Shown: piece after piece, positions 51,630-60,305 of the stretch
Layout: every line of letters starts with the position of its first letter
Position numbering within the stretch: the first letter of the stretch is position 1
NCBI RefSeq assembly: GCF_009183655.1
Contig: NZ_WEIO01000005.1
Coordinates: 62,001 to 126,000 of the forward strand
Length of the DNA: 64,000 bases
Direction of reading: 5' to 3'
DNA from: Bacillus aerolatus
Lineage (GTDB): Bacteria > Bacillota > Bacilli > Bacillales > Domibacillaceae
The notes under the pieces: generated by a model
Told to the model about the DNA's origin: nothing
The model's input: only the letters and a program-made list of their open reading frames with translations
Database searches by the model: none
Program-made: the position numbers and the translations under genes

Positions 51630-52478
51630 TCAATCCCGCTGTTTCGACCAGCCAAACCCGAACGCTCCTTCACCGAGGTGGGTGCCGATGACGGGGCCGA
51701 ATTGGCTGATGCCGAGTTTTGCATCTGGAAAGCGTTCCTTCAGCTCGACCATCCACTGGCGGGCTTCCTGCTCGCGGTTGGCGTGAATCACGACCGCTTC
51801 GAGCGGTTCGCCTTTTTCGTAATCCTCCGCGAATAAGTCTGCTACCCGCTTCAGTGCTTTTTTACTCGTGCGGATTTTTTCAAACGGCGCGACCTTTTTA
51901 TCGACAAAGTTCAGGAGCGGCTTCACTTGCAGCAAGCCGCCAATCAATGCCTGGGTACCGCTTAACCGCCCGCCGCGCTTTAAGTGGTTCAAGTCATCAA
52001 CGACGAAATACGCTTTGACATATGGCCGCATCGCTTCCAGCTCCGCCATGATTTCGTCCGGCCCTTTGCCTTCATTGGCGAGTTCTGCCGCCCGCAGCAC
52101 GTAAAATGCTTGCGGCGCGCTGCTGATTTCCGAGTCAAACGAGCGGACCGTGAAACCTTCCACGAGATCCGCTGCTGCGACGGACGTTTGATACGTGCCA
52201 CTGATGCCGCTCGATAAATACACACCGACGACGGCGTCATAGTCTTTTGCCAGCTGTTCATACAGCTTCACAAATTCGCCGATCGGCGGCTGCGAAGTCG
52301 TCGGCAGCTTTTCTGCTGTGCGCACGGCTTCATAAAATTCTTCCGTTGTAATATCCAGCTCTTCTCTGTATGTTTCCTGTCCCATTACGACGCTTAACGG
52401 GATCATATGTATGTTTAACTGGTCGCGCAATTCTTTCGGAAGATAGCTTGTACTATCCGTTACAATTGCCGTTTTCAT
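51630..52478 (-). CDS. degV: DegV family fatty-acid-binding protein
   Basis: A 282-residue DegV protein: IVTDSTSYLPKEL at the start, TSQPPIGEFVKLYEQL near residue 85, LSSGISGTYQTSVAAADL near 115, and LKRGGRLSGTQALIGGLLQVKPLL near 165. Members bind a fatty acid and some (FakB) present it to the kinase FakA. In Bacillus subtilis degV lies next to comFA. The right neighbour upstream is the repeat region. Confidence 0.94.
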   Translation of the reverse strand: MKTAIVTDSTSYLPKELRDQLNIHMIPLSVVMGQETYREELDITTEEFYEAVRTAEKLPTTSQPPIGEFVKLYEQLAKDYDAVVGVYLSSGISGTYQTSVAAADLVEGFTVRSFDSEISSAPQAFYVLRAAELANEGKGPDEIMAELEAMRPYVKAYFVVDDLNHLKRGGRLSGTQALIGGLLQVKPLLNFVDKKVAPFEKIRTSKKALKRVADLFAEDYEKGEPLEAVVIHANREQEARQWMVELKERFPDAKLGISQFGPVIGTHLGEGAFGFGWSKQRD

Positions 52479-52624
52479 AAGGATACCTGCCTTGTTTTAT
52501 TTTTGTCTTTCAATTAAAACGAGTCTATTTGTCCGGAAAGCTGAAAATGGACAAACTTATAGTCCGCGTTTATTTTATTCTATAAGATATGCCGTTTTTT
52601 TGCATCTCATTCCGAAAAAATTTG

Positions 52625-52745
52625 TTTGATCCTGGGCGGCGTGCATATTCCGAAGGTTCTCGCGCACAAACCGGGTACCGGCGTGCAGAAATTCGTGTTA
52701 CTCGTGCACAAATCCCAATAACTCGCGCACAATCGAAAAACTGCC
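52625..52745. repeat. Degenerate 21-bp tandem repeat array, locus 3
   Basis: Five or six units of 19-21 bp starting GTGCAT/GCGCAC, in the same orientation as locus 1; the best is GTGCACAAATCCCAATAACTC. The first unit shares GCATATTC and the following GTTCTCGCGCA with locus 2. The rest of 52479-52862 holds only the lpd terminator. Confidence 0.68.
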
Positions 52746-52824
52746 AGGTCCCTCTATTTGTTGTTCATCAGTTTGGTAGCTTTGTTCACGATCCCTACAC
52801 GTTGTTCATCATTTCTGTCTACTA

Positions 52825-52860
52825 AAAAAAGCGGCTGCCCCTGCACTTGGGACAGCCGCC
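52825..52860 (-). terminator. Terminator of the pdh-oxoacid dehydrogenase operon
   Basis: GGCGGCTGTCCC/GGGCAGCCGC stem followed by TTTTTTT on the reverse strand, immediately after the E3 stop. Confidence 0.9.
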
Positions 52861-52862
52861 TG

Positions 52863-54299
52863 TCATGTCGCTTTTATTTCTTTCCTTTTCTTCGGAGCAA
52901 CGTGAATCGCCTGGCCGATTAAGCCTTCGACGGCTTCGAGCAAGCCTTCGTTAAAGCTTGGGTGGGCATAGGATGGGAATTTCACGTCTTCTTCTTTCGC
53001 GGCCATTTCGAGCAGCTGCACGAATGTACCCGACAGCTCGACCGCTCCTTCACCGATCATGTGAATGCCGGTGATGATATCATTCGACGCATCGGAAATG
53101 ACTTTGACGAAGCCGTCTTTTTTGCCGGAAATCATTGCGTAGCCGTTGCTGCCGAGCGCAAACTGGCTGACGCGGATGTCCATGCCAAGGTCACGCGCTT
53201 GTTTTTCTGTGAGACCGGCAGAAGCGATAGGCGGAATCGTATGGGCAATAGCCGGCACGAACGTCAAATCCACTTCCGGTTTCCCGCCGAATATTGCTTC
53301 TGCGGCCGCTTTTCCTTGCTTGATCGCTTTCACGGCAAGGAGCGGACCTTCCGTGACATCGCCGATTGCATAGATGGATGGAACGGATGACTGCATGTTT
53401 CCATTCACCTGAATAAAACCTTCATCTGTTTGCTCCACTCCGAACCGGTCGATGCCAAGTTCTTTCACATTCGGCCTTCTGCTGCCTGCGGCAAACAAAT
53501 GAGTGCCTTCGAGCGATTCCTCTTTTCCGCCGGCACGAACGGTTACATGAACGCCATTCGCTGTTTCTTCAGCGGATTGGATCGAAGCCTCTTTAACTAC
53601 TTGAATTTTTTTCTTTTTCAACAGGCGGTTCAGTTCTTTATTGACCGATTCATCAAACGGAAAATCGGCTGTGTTTTCAAGCAGCACACTTACTTGTGCA
53701 CCGAGCGCGGCGAAGCTTGTCGCCACTTCAAGTGAAATATAATCGTTGCCGTAGACGAGTAAATGCTTCGGCATGTCTGTTAAGCTAAAAATTTCATGCG
53801 ACAACAAGACGCGGCTGCTTCCTGCCAGCATTCCTTTCGGCCATACCGGTGAGCTTCCTGTCGCAATAATCGCCTGTTTAAAAACGTAAATATCAAACTG
53901 GTGGCCATTTTCAACGCCGATGCGGTCTTCCGCGATAAAACCGGCTTTTCCTTGGATAACTTCAACTTTATTCGCTTTGCAAAGGGATTCGACGCCTTTT
54001 CTGAGCTGCTCGGTCACTTTCGCTTTGTACGAAACAAGCTGTCCTAAATTGAACGTGCCTTCCACAGCAGGCAAACCGAGTTCCTGTAAGTGGCTCATTT
54101 CCGACTTTTTCTTGGCCGCGTATGTAAATACTTTGGACGGAATGCACCCTTTATTTAAGCAGACGCCGCCAAGATCGGCCTGTTCAATCAATGTAACCGG
54201 CAAGCCGAGCTGCGCGGCCCGGATGGCTGCACTGTAGCCGCCCGGGCCGCCGCCGATGATTACAAGCTCTCTTTCTTGACTGATTTCCCCAACAACCAT
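52863..54299 (-). CDS. lpd: Dihydrolipoyl dehydrogenase (E3) of the oxoacid dehydrogenase complex
   Basis: A 478-residue flavoprotein: FAD site VIIGGGPGGYSAAIRAAQLG near 12, redox disulphide GGVCLNKGCIPSK near 43-55, NAD site with VYGNDYISLEVATSFAALGA near 185 and the C-terminal HAHPTLNE-like YAHPSFNEGLLEA. The second NAD-domain glycine motif reads YGNDYIS instead of the usual GGGYIG, a departure that could alter cofactor use. It follows E2 directly and reoxidises its lipoyl groups. The last gene of the operon. Confidence 0.92.
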   Translation of the reverse strand: MVVGEISQERELVIIGGGPGGYSAAIRAAQLGLPVTLIEQADLGGVCLNKGCIPSKVFTYAAKKKSEMSHLQELGLPAVEGTFNLGQLVSYKAKVTEQLRKGVESLCKANKVEVIQGKAGFIAEDRIGVENGHQFDIYVFKQAIIATGSSPVWPKGMLAGSSRVLLSHEIFSLTDMPKHLLVYGNDYISLEVATSFAALGAQVSVLLENTADFPFDESVNKELNRLLKKKKIQVVKEASIQSAEETANGVHVTVRAGGKEESLEGTHLFAAGSRRPNVKELGIDRFGVEQTDEGFIQVNGNMQSSVPSIYAIGDVTEGPLLAVKAIKQGKAAAEAIFGGKPEVDLTFVPAIAHTIPPIASAGLTEKQARDLGMDIRVSQFALGSNGYAMISGKKDGFVKVISDASNDIITGIHMIGEGAVELSGTFVQLLEMAAKEEDVKFPSYAHPSFNEGLLEAVEGLIGQAIHVAPKKRKEIKAT

Positions 54300-55538
54300 T
54301 TATATCATCTCCAGCATCAGTTTGTTCGGCTGTTCAATTAAACTCGCAAACCGGTTCGTAAACGCGACAGCGGTCGCACCGTCAGCGACGCGGTGGTCAA
54401 ATGACATCGACAGCGTCATCACATGACCGATGACAATTTCATCGTTTTCATTGACGATCGGCCTTTTTTTCGTTTTATGAAACGCGACGAGCGCCGTTTC
54501 TGGATAGTTAATGATCGGTGTCGCGCCGATGCTGCCGAGCGGGCCGACGTTGCTGATCGTGAACGTACTATTTCGAATATCAGCCGGTTTCAGCTCGCCA
54601 TTTTTTGCTTTTTCATTCAATCGTTTCATGTCGTTATGAATCTCTTTGATCGATTTTTTATCAGCATCATGCACAACCGGTACTATCAAGCCGTCTTCTG
54701 TATCTGTCGCAAGGCCGATGTGATACTCTTTCTTCAGTAAAATTTTATCGTTTTCTTCATCGAGTTCCGCATTGAACACCGGAAAGTCTTTCAGCGCAAT
54801 TACGAGCGCTTTCACGAAAAATGCCGGCACAGAGACAGAGACACCTGCCGCTTTCAATTCTTCACGCAGCTTCAGCAAGTTCGTCATATTTACTTCTTCA
54901 AAATGAGTGACGTGTGGAATCGTAAACAAGGATTTCGTCATCTTTTTTGCAATTTGCTTGCGCATGCCTCGGAACGGAATTTCGTCCGGCGCAGCTGTTT
55001 GTCTCAAAGCCCGTTCATCACTCACCGCTTGTTTTTCCGGTACGGCTGTGTCTGCCTGCGGCTCTTGTTCACCTCGTAAGAAACGGTACACATCTTCTTC
55101 CGTCACTCGTCCGGACGGGTCCATTGGCGTCACATCTTCAATATCGATATTGTTGTCACGGGCAATTTTGCGTGTAAACGGCGTGGCCAGCACGCGGTTA
55201 AAAGAAGAAGCAAATGCTCTTTTCACTGTTTTCTTTTCAGCTGCCGCTTCTGTTTTCACTTGTTCATTTCGTTTCGGCTCGTCTTCGCTTGCTGCCGCGC
55301 CGCCTTCCGCTTCAATATAAAGCAGCGTCGTACCGACTTGAACAGTTGTACCTGTATCAACGACAATTTCTTTAATCGTCCCAGTGCCCGGCGAAGGCAG
55401 CTCGGCGACCATTTTGTCAGTCTGCACTTCTACAAGTGGCTGGTCTGCTGTTACCCGGTCCCCTTTTTTCACAAGGTAATGGAGAATTTCCCCTTCGGTC
55501 ATTCCTTCCCCGATATCATGCAGCTTCACTTCCAACAC
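54300..55538 (-). CDS. Dihydrolipoamide acyltransferase (E2)
   Basis: About 412 residues. One lipoyl domain at the start (VKLHDIGEGMTEGEI, with lysine in EVQTDKMVAEL near 43), a peripheral-subunit-binding domain near 120-155 (ATPFTRKIARDNNIDIEDVTPMDPSGRVTEEDV) and the catalytic domain ending LSMSFDHRVADGATAVAF with the active-site histidine. The start is taken as GTG at 55538, 7 bases after AAAGGGGG; in-frame upstream codons lie in the repeat. The acyl group cannot be told from sequence; context favours phenylpyruvate or branched-chain oxoacids. Confidence 0.9.
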   Translation of the reverse strand: MLEVKLHDIGEGMTEGEILHYLVKKGDRVTADQPLVEVQTDKMVAELPSPGTGTIKEIVVDTGTTVQVGTTLLYIEAEGGAAASEDEPKRNEQVKTEAAAEKKTVKRAFASSFNRVLATPFTRKIARDNNIDIEDVTPMDPSGRVTEEDVYRFLRGEQEPQADTAVPEKQAVSDERALRQTAAPDEIPFRGMRKQIAKKMTKSLFTIPHVTHFEEVNMTNLLKLREELKAAGVSVSVPAFFVKALVIALKDFPVFNAELDEENDKILLKKEYHIGLATDTEDGLIVPVVHDADKKSIKEIHNDMKRLNEKAKNGELKPADIRNSTFTISNVGPLGSIGATPIINYPETALVAFHKTKKRPIVNENDEIVIGHVMTLSMSFDHRVADGATAVAFTNRFASLIEQPNKLMLEMI

Positions 55539-55549
55539 ATCATTTCCCC

Positions 55550-55925
55550 CTTTATAGAAAAGCTCAAGCACCTTGATCGGCCTCGACAAGCAAATGTTCT
55601 TTCACCAAAGAAGTCGTTCTTTGACTTCATTGGTGAAAGGTTATTTGACCTCGAGAGGCTAGGTGCTGGAGCTAGACATTTAGAAAAGCGCAAGCACCTC
55701 GGTCAGCCCCGACAAGCAAATGTTCTTATCCCAATGTCTAGTTGCAGGCGCTAGCGTGTACGCGGATTTCGCTCTCTCTGTCGGAGTCTGAAAAGCGCCT
55801 CCTCGTCAAGAGCTATAAATCCGCTATCACGCTAATCGAGCGCCTTCCTCTTTTCTATAAAGAAGTCGTTCTTTGACTTCATTGGGGTAAGGTTATTTGA
55901 CCTCGAGGGGCTAGGTGCTGGAGCT
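55550..55925. repeat. Two copies of a Bacillaceae intergenic repeat, one split by a second repeat
   Basis: Copy A at about 55561-55674 and copy B at about 55687-55925 share CGACAAGCAAATGTTCTT, AAGAAGTCGTTCTTTGACTT and the end GGCTAGGTGCTGGAGCT. Copy B is interrupted after CCCAATG (near 55738) by about 120 bp bounded by GGCGCTAGCGTG and CACGCTAATCGAGCGCC, itself an inverted-repeat element, and resumes near 55858. The block fills the whole gap between the E1-beta and E2 genes. I recall these repeats from many Bacillus genomes; no gene is present in them. Confidence 0.8.
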
Positions 55926-55931
55926 GGACCT

Positions 55932-56951
55932 TTAAAAATGAACAACTTTTTCGATGCCTTGCACAACGCGCGCCGGCGTCGGTAAATAGTGATCTTCTAA
56001 AGCGAACAGCGGCACTGGCACGTCAAAGCCTGTCACTCTCTCGATCGGCGCCCGCAAGTATAAGAAAGAGGTGTCATTAATAATTGATACGATATCGTTG
56101 CCGAGACCGCCTGTGGAATGTGCTTCGTGCACGATGACGGCTCTGCCTGTTTTTTGCACAGATTCAGCGATGATGTCGCGGTCAAGCGGATACAGCGTCC
56201 GCAAATCAATGATTTCGCAGCTGATGCCTTTTTTCTCTGCCTGTTCTGCCGCTTTTTCAACGACTGGAATCATCGCGCCCCAGGCAATGAGTGTGACGTC
56301 TGTTCCTTCTTTTACTTTTTTCCCTTTACCGATTTCAACAGTGTATTTACCAGCCGGGACATCTTCCCGTTTTGCGCGGTAATTTCTCATCGTTTCTAAA
56401 AACAATACTGGATCCGGATCTTCCATCGCCGCGATCAGTAAGCCTTTCGCATCATACGGACTGGACGGGCAAACGACTTTCAGCCCCGGCATATGAGTGA
56501 ACAATGCTTCTGTGCTGTCGGAGTGTACTTCCGGCGCGCGGATGCCTGCTCCGTACGGCGCCCGGATGACCATCGGCACGGTGAAATGCCCCATCGTTCT
56601 CATGCGAATGCGGGACACGTGCGTCATAATTTGCTCGTAAGCGGGATAAATGAAGCCGAGAAACTGCATTTCTGCTACCGGTTTGAAACCGTTAACGGCA
56701 AGGCCGATCGACGTGCCAATAATGCCCGCTTCTGAAAGCGGTGTATCAATCACGCGGTCTGCGCCGAATCGTTCCTGCAATCCTTCTGTGGCGCGGAACA
56801 CTCCGCCGTTTTTCCCGATGTCTTCTCCGAGAATCAGTGTCTTTTCATCTAATTCAAGCATCGTTTTCATGCCGTCATTGACTGCCTGCACCATCGTTAA
56901 CAATTGAGTGGTTTCTTTTGTTTGCGGTATATCTCTTATTTCCATTGCCAT
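55932..56951 (-). CDS. 2-oxoacid dehydrogenase E1 component, beta subunit
   Basis: A 339-residue transketolase-type protein: ALxLGEDIGKNGGVFRATEGLQERFG near 35-65, RVIDTPLSEAGIIGTSIGLAVNG near 72, ALFTHMPGLKVVCPSSPYDAKGLL near 150 and EAHSTGGLGNDIVSII near 270. It pairs with the alpha subunit, 1 bp upstream, to decarboxylate the oxoacid. GGGGGGAG precedes ATG. Downstream of its stop is a 393-bp repeat block before E2, which may reduce co-expression. Confidence 0.92.
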   Translation of the reverse strand: MAMEIRDIPQTKETTQLLTMVQAVNDGMKTMLELDEKTLILGEDIGKNGGVFRATEGLQERFGADRVIDTPLSEAGIIGTSIGLAVNGFKPVAEMQFLGFIYPAYEQIMTHVSRIRMRTMGHFTVPMVIRAPYGAGIRAPEVHSDSTEALFTHMPGLKVVCPSSPYDAKGLLIAAMEDPDPVLFLETMRNYRAKREDVPAGKYTVEIGKGKKVKEGTDVTLIAWGAMIPVVEKAAEQAEKKGISCEIIDLRTLYPLDRDIIAESVQKTGRAVIVHEAHSTGGLGNDIVSIINDTSFLYLRAPIERVTGFDVPVPLFALEDHYLPTPARVVQGIEKVVHF

Positions 56952-56952
56952 C

Positions 56953-58008
56953 TTACTCCCCCCTCAAATGCGCAAGATATGATTCTTTCTGGTCAGCGAG
57001 CTGAGCCGGCAATTCTGCAAACACGTGATCGAATAAATCTTCGACGTTCGCTTTCGGGAATTTTTCCATCGCTTCGACAGCTGCTTCCACTTCTTCTTTC
57101 AATTGTTCCTGGATATCAGCGACCCACGCTTCGTCCCAGCAGCCGTAGTTTTTCATGAATCGTTCCAGACGAAGGAGCGGATCGACTACGTCTTTTCCTT
57201 GATCTTCCGGACGGTATTTCGACGGATCGTCCGCTGTCGTGTGTGCGCCTGTGCGCCATGTAACGGCTTCAATAAGCGTCGGGCCGTTGCCGCTGCGGGC
57301 ATAGTCAAACGCTTTTTTCGTTTCAAAGTACACCGCGAAACAGTCATTGCCATCGATGCGTACACCCGGTATGCCGTAAGCGACTGATTTTTGGGCAATC
57401 GTTTCCGAGTTCATTTGTTTTTCAATCGGTACAGAAATCGCATAGCCGTTATTTTGGTTAAAAAAGACAACCGGTGCTTTAAAAATACTCGCGAAGTTTA
57501 GTCCTTCGTGAAAATCGCCTTCTGATGTGGCGCCGTCTCCGAAGAAAGCGATCGCTGCATTGTTCGTGCCTTTACGCTTTTCCGCCCAGGCCGCTCCTGC
57601 CGCCTGCGGAATTTGTGTCGCAATCGGCACTGCGGGCGGAAAAATCTTTTTCCCTTCCGGCGGCACGCAGCCTTCCACCCGGCCGTTCCAGTACAAATAT
57701 GTTCTTATCATGTCGGCACCGTATGTCAAAGTTGCACCGTGGTCGCGGTATGTCGGGAACACCCAGTCATCCGCTCCGAGAGAGAGAGCACTGCCAACTT
57801 GGGACGCTTCCTGTCCTTCAAACGGTGCATACGTGCCGAGCCGTCCTTGGCGCTGCAGGCTGATTGCTTTTCTGTCGAACGTTCTAATTCTCGTCATATG
57901 GTAATAAAAATCACGAACAAGCTGCTCGTCAATTTTGTCTTTATAAGAAGAATCGATTAAATTTCCTTCGTCGTCGATCACTTTTTTCATTGGGTATTGA
58001 GTCTTCAT
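56953..58008 (-). CDS. 2-oxoacid dehydrogenase E1 component, alpha subunit
   Basis: About 351 residues. ThDP-binding motif FFGDGATSEGDFHEGLNFASIFKAPVVFFNQNNGYAIS near 150-190 and the phosphorylation-loop-like YRTGAHTTADDPSKYR segment near 260-275 are characteristic of the branched-chain/pyruvate class. ATG at 58008 follows GGGGGGAAG; the longer frame to 58023 uses a TTG inside the ribosome site. It lies 21 bp after the amino acid dehydrogenase gene, so oxoacid made by that enzyme could pass to this complex. Confidence 0.92.
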   Translation of the reverse strand: MKTQYPMKKVIDDEGNLIDSSYKDKIDEQLVRDFYYHMTRIRTFDRKAISLQRQGRLGTYAPFEGQEASQVGSALSLGADDWVFPTYRDHGATLTYGADMIRTYLYWNGRVEGCVPPEGKKIFPPAVPIATQIPQAAGAAWAEKRKGTNNAAIAFFGDGATSEGDFHEGLNFASIFKAPVVFFNQNNGYAISVPIEKQMNSETIAQKSVAYGIPGVRIDGNDCFAVYFETKKAFDYARSGNGPTLIEAVTWRTGAHTTADDPSKYRPEDQGKDVVDPLLRLERFMKNYGCWDEAWVADIQEQLKEEVEAAVEAMEKFPKANVEDLFDHVFAELPAQLADQKESYLAHLRGE

Positions 58009-58029
58009 GATCTTCCCCCCCAAGCGTAA

Positions 58030-59172
58030 TTAGTTGCGAATATCCCACTTCGGCTTCATTGAAGAAGTATAAAAGCTGTTTCTTCTGCCTCTGTCGGCCA
58101 TTCTTTTCTCGCACATTTTATTCGCTGCTTCCATCGTCGTCACCCGGTCAAGCTCCGCCTGCTGGTACACTTCTAAAATCGAATCGTAAATATGCTTCGT
58201 TTTCGCCAGCACTCTTTCTTTATTCACACCGTATAGTTCATCAGCCACTTGGATGAGCCCGCCGGAATTAATGATGTAATCCGGTGCGTGCAAGATGCCT
58301 TTTTCAGACAGCTGTCTGCCGTGGTCTTCCGTTAGAAGCTGGTTGTTCGCTGAACCTGCAATCGCTTTCACTTTAAACTGCTTGATTGTGTCATCGTTGA
58401 CAACGCCGCCAAAGGCGCACGGGACGAAGATGTCTGCTTCCTGAGAGTAAATGTCATCGCTCGCGACAACTGTCACGGACCCGGACGTTGTTTTTGCTTT
58501 TTCCTGGATCGCATGCAAGCTTTCTTCATTAATATCTGTGACGAACAAGTCCGCCCCTTCTTCAAGCAGCCCCTCCGCCACTTTGTAACCAACTTTGCCA
58601 AGACCTTGAATCGCGTAAGTGACGCCCGATAAACCATCTTTGCCAAACAGCATTCTGTTCGTTGCTTTAATGCCGTACAGAACGCCCATTGCTGTTGGAA
58701 TCGAGGAATCTCCACCGCCGCCATAAGCTTCCGGAACACCAACAATACGGTTCGTTTCTTTCATGGCGTGAATAAAATCATCCATCGTTGTCCCCATGTC
58801 TGTCCCCGTGTAAAAACGGCCGCCGAGAGAATCAACGAACTGGCCGAACGCGCGGAACAGTTCGGGTGATTTGTCTGTGCGCGGATCACCGATGATAACT
58901 GCTTTCCCGCCGCCGAAATCAACATCGGATGCGGCACACTTGTAGCTCATCCCTTTCGATAGGCGAAGTGCGTCCTCCAATGCTTCATCAAGGCTGTTGT
59001 AAGGCTGCATACGGCAGCCGCCAAGCGCCGGGCCGAGCGTTGTATCATGAATGGCGATGATCGCCCGCAAACCTGTCGCCGGGTCGTTGCAAAAGACGAC
59101 TTGTTCATGTTCAGACATTTTATCGAATAGAACGAACTCTTCTGTGATTGATTTTTTTTCTACTAAACTCAT
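58030..59172 (-). CDS. pdh: Phenylalanine dehydrogenase (leucine dehydrogenase family)
   Basis: A 380-residue NAD-dependent amino acid dehydrogenase with catalytic lysines in ALGGCRM and [24 protein letters not shown] and NAD loop [14 protein letters not shown]. Several blocks match phenylalanine dehydrogenase of Lysinibacillus sphaericus rather than leucine dehydrogenase: [22 protein letters not shown] (leucine enzymes have ITAEDVGTTVEDM), [10 protein letters not shown] and the RNSF...PKWDI C-terminus. Length 380 fits PheDH (leucine enzymes about 364). It converts phenylalanine to phenylpyruvate and ammonia and reads into the E1-E2-E3 genes. GGGGGAAC precedes ATG. Leucine or mixed specificity remains possible. 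Confidence 0.85.
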   Translation of the reverse strand: MSLVEKKSITEEFVLFDKMSEHEQVVFCNDPATGLRAIIAIHDTTLGPALGGCRMQPYNSLDEALEDALRLSKGMSYKCAASDVDFGGGKAVIIGDPRTDKSPELFRAFGQFVDSLGGRFYTGTDMGTTMDDFIHAMKETNRIVGVPEAYGGGGDSSIPTAMGVLYGIKATNRMLFGKDGLSGVTYAIQGLGKVGYKVAEGLLEEGADLFVTDINEESLHAIQEKAKTTSGSVTVVASDDIYSQEADIFVPCAFGGVVNDDTIKQFKVKAIAGSANNQLLTEDHGRQLSEKGILHAPDYIINSGGLIQVADELYGVNKERVLAKTKHIYDSILEVYQQAELDRVTTMEAANKMCEKRMADRGRRNSFYTSSMKPKWDIRN

Positions 59173-59392
59173 TTTTGTTCCCCCTCATTGCTGATCTTCA
59201 TTTTTGTAAGCCCTTTCAAAAAATAACAAAGACCTTTAAAGCAATTACGTTTAATATCGACCATTCCTTATTTAAAGGGATTTCTTCTACCTTAATTATA
59301 AAAGGCTAAACAAAAAATACATATACCAAAGTGGTTGAGTTTTCCGATCTGTCTTTACTTTTTGTATAGATTTTCGCGTGTTGCCTCCACTT

Positions 59393-59407
59393 TGTAAAGC
59401 GCTTTCA
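59393..59407. promoter_or_regulatory. Strong CcpA cre site upstream of pdh
   Basis: TGTAAAGCGCTTTCA is a near-perfect palindromic cre. It is 220 bp before the pdh start and 58 bp after the Lrp gene end, in the region that must contain the pdh promoter. No sigma-54 promoter like that of the Bacillus subtilis bkd operon is visible. Confidence 0.75.
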
Positions 59408-59436
59408 TTTCTTAGTGTCTGCACTTAATTGCATAA

Positions 59437-59463
59437 AAAAATAAACCTCTAAACAGAGGTTTA
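59437..59463 (-). terminator. Terminator of the Lrp/AsnC gene
   Basis: AAACCTCT/AGAGGTTT stem followed by ATTTTTTTA on the reverse strand, at the stop. Confidence 0.88.
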
Positions 59464-59464
59464 T

Positions 59465-59926
59465 TTATAGTGAAGGCCATTTATGTTTTTCATCGGTTGG
59501 CAAAATAATTTTCTCTGAAACAGGGGATTTTAACACGATAGACGTATGAATAATACCGAATTGGATCAAATAATCAATGAGCTTATTTAAGTGTTCCATG
59601 TCATTTACGGCTGCTTTCATTAAATAATTAACCGTCCCAGTCAATCGGTGACATTCAATAATATCAGGATGCTCATAAGCCATTTTCTCGAATTCATCAT
59701 AAGGAACACTTACCTCACTTACTTGAATGAATAAAAGAATATGACGACCAACAGCAGCTGGAGATACTTGTGCACTTACTTTATCTATAATCCCTTTTTC
59801 CATAAGTCTAGTGAATCGCTCTGCCACGCTAGGCCGGCTAAGAGATAGTTTTTTTGATAAATCACTTAATGTGATTCTTCCGTCTTCTTGAAGAATTTTT
59901 AGCAGTTGAATATCTGTATGATCCAT
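59465..59926 (-). CDS. Lrp/AsnC-family transcriptional regulator
   Basis: A 153-residue protein: N-terminal helix-turn-helix (LLKILQEDGRITLSDLSKKLSLSRPSVAERFTRL) and C-terminal RAM domain with ECHRLTGTVNYLMKAAVNDMEHLNKLIDYLIQFG. Such regulators respond to amino acids, and its position just upstream of pdh suggests control of phenylalanine or branched-chain amino acid catabolism. It is transcribed separately, as a terminator follows. Confidence 0.92.
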   Translation of the reverse strand: MDHTDIQLLKILQEDGRITLSDLSKKLSLSRPSVAERFTRLMEKGIIDKVSAQVSPAAVGRHILLFIQVSEVSVPYDEFEKMAYEHPDIIECHRLTGTVNYLMKAAVNDMEHLNKLIDYLIQFGIIHTSIVLKSPVSEKIILPTDEKHKWPSL

Positions 59927-59999
59927 ACTCTCACCTTCAAACTCTTTTATTAAGGCTGTTTTTGCAAACTTTGTTGCTATTTACCAAGTAGTGTGGTGT

Positions 60000-60127
60000 G
60001 GTTGATTTCCGCTCCAGTTGCTCGCTTTCCGCGGGGCGGGCGGTGAGCCTCCTCGGCGTAAACGCCTGTGGGGTCTCACCTGTCCAGCTATTCCCGCAGG
60101 AGTCTCGCACTTCTGCTTCAATCAACC
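60000..60127. repeat. Abundant Bacillaceae intergenic repeat
   Basis: The 128-bp element is bounded by GGTTGATT and AATCAACC and contains GCTCGCTTTCCGCGGGGCGG, GTGAGCCTCCTCGGCG and CCCGCAGGAGTC. I recognise this unit as a high-copy repeat in many Bacillus genomes. Its role is unknown; it can fold on itself. The rest of 59927-60305 contains the SNF-gene terminator only. Confidence 0.8.
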
Positions 60128-60211
60128 TTCAACAGTTTTCGTTTTAAAAGCAACAATCTCTTAGAAAAGAGCCTTTATTAATTAACCGATTTACCCATAT
60201 ATTTTCAAAAA

Positions 60212-60246
60212 CCGGGAAGCTTTTCTTTAAAGAAAGGCAATCCCGG
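60212..60246 (-). terminator. Hairpin after the SNF transporter gene
   Basis: CCGGGA/TCCCGG with inner TTTCTTT/AAAGAAA pairing, 60 bp after the stop; no long T-run. Confidence 0.6.
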
Positions 60247-60305
60247 ACATTTTCAATATATTACTACATTGTATTCGTGAAAAAATAAAGAATACTTCCT
60301 GTACC

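Noticed and set aside
54907-55754. Long rightward frames opposite the E2 gene and repeats
   Set aside because: They mirror the codon pattern of the leftward genes, have no ribosome sites and cross the repeat block.
58030-59172. Leucine dehydrogenase (bcd) as the product, from the neighbouring branched-chain-type complex
   Set aside because: Key blocks ([25 protein letters not shown]-terminal PKWDI) match phenylalanine dehydrogenase better, and ptb/buk are absent. Leucine activity is not excluded.
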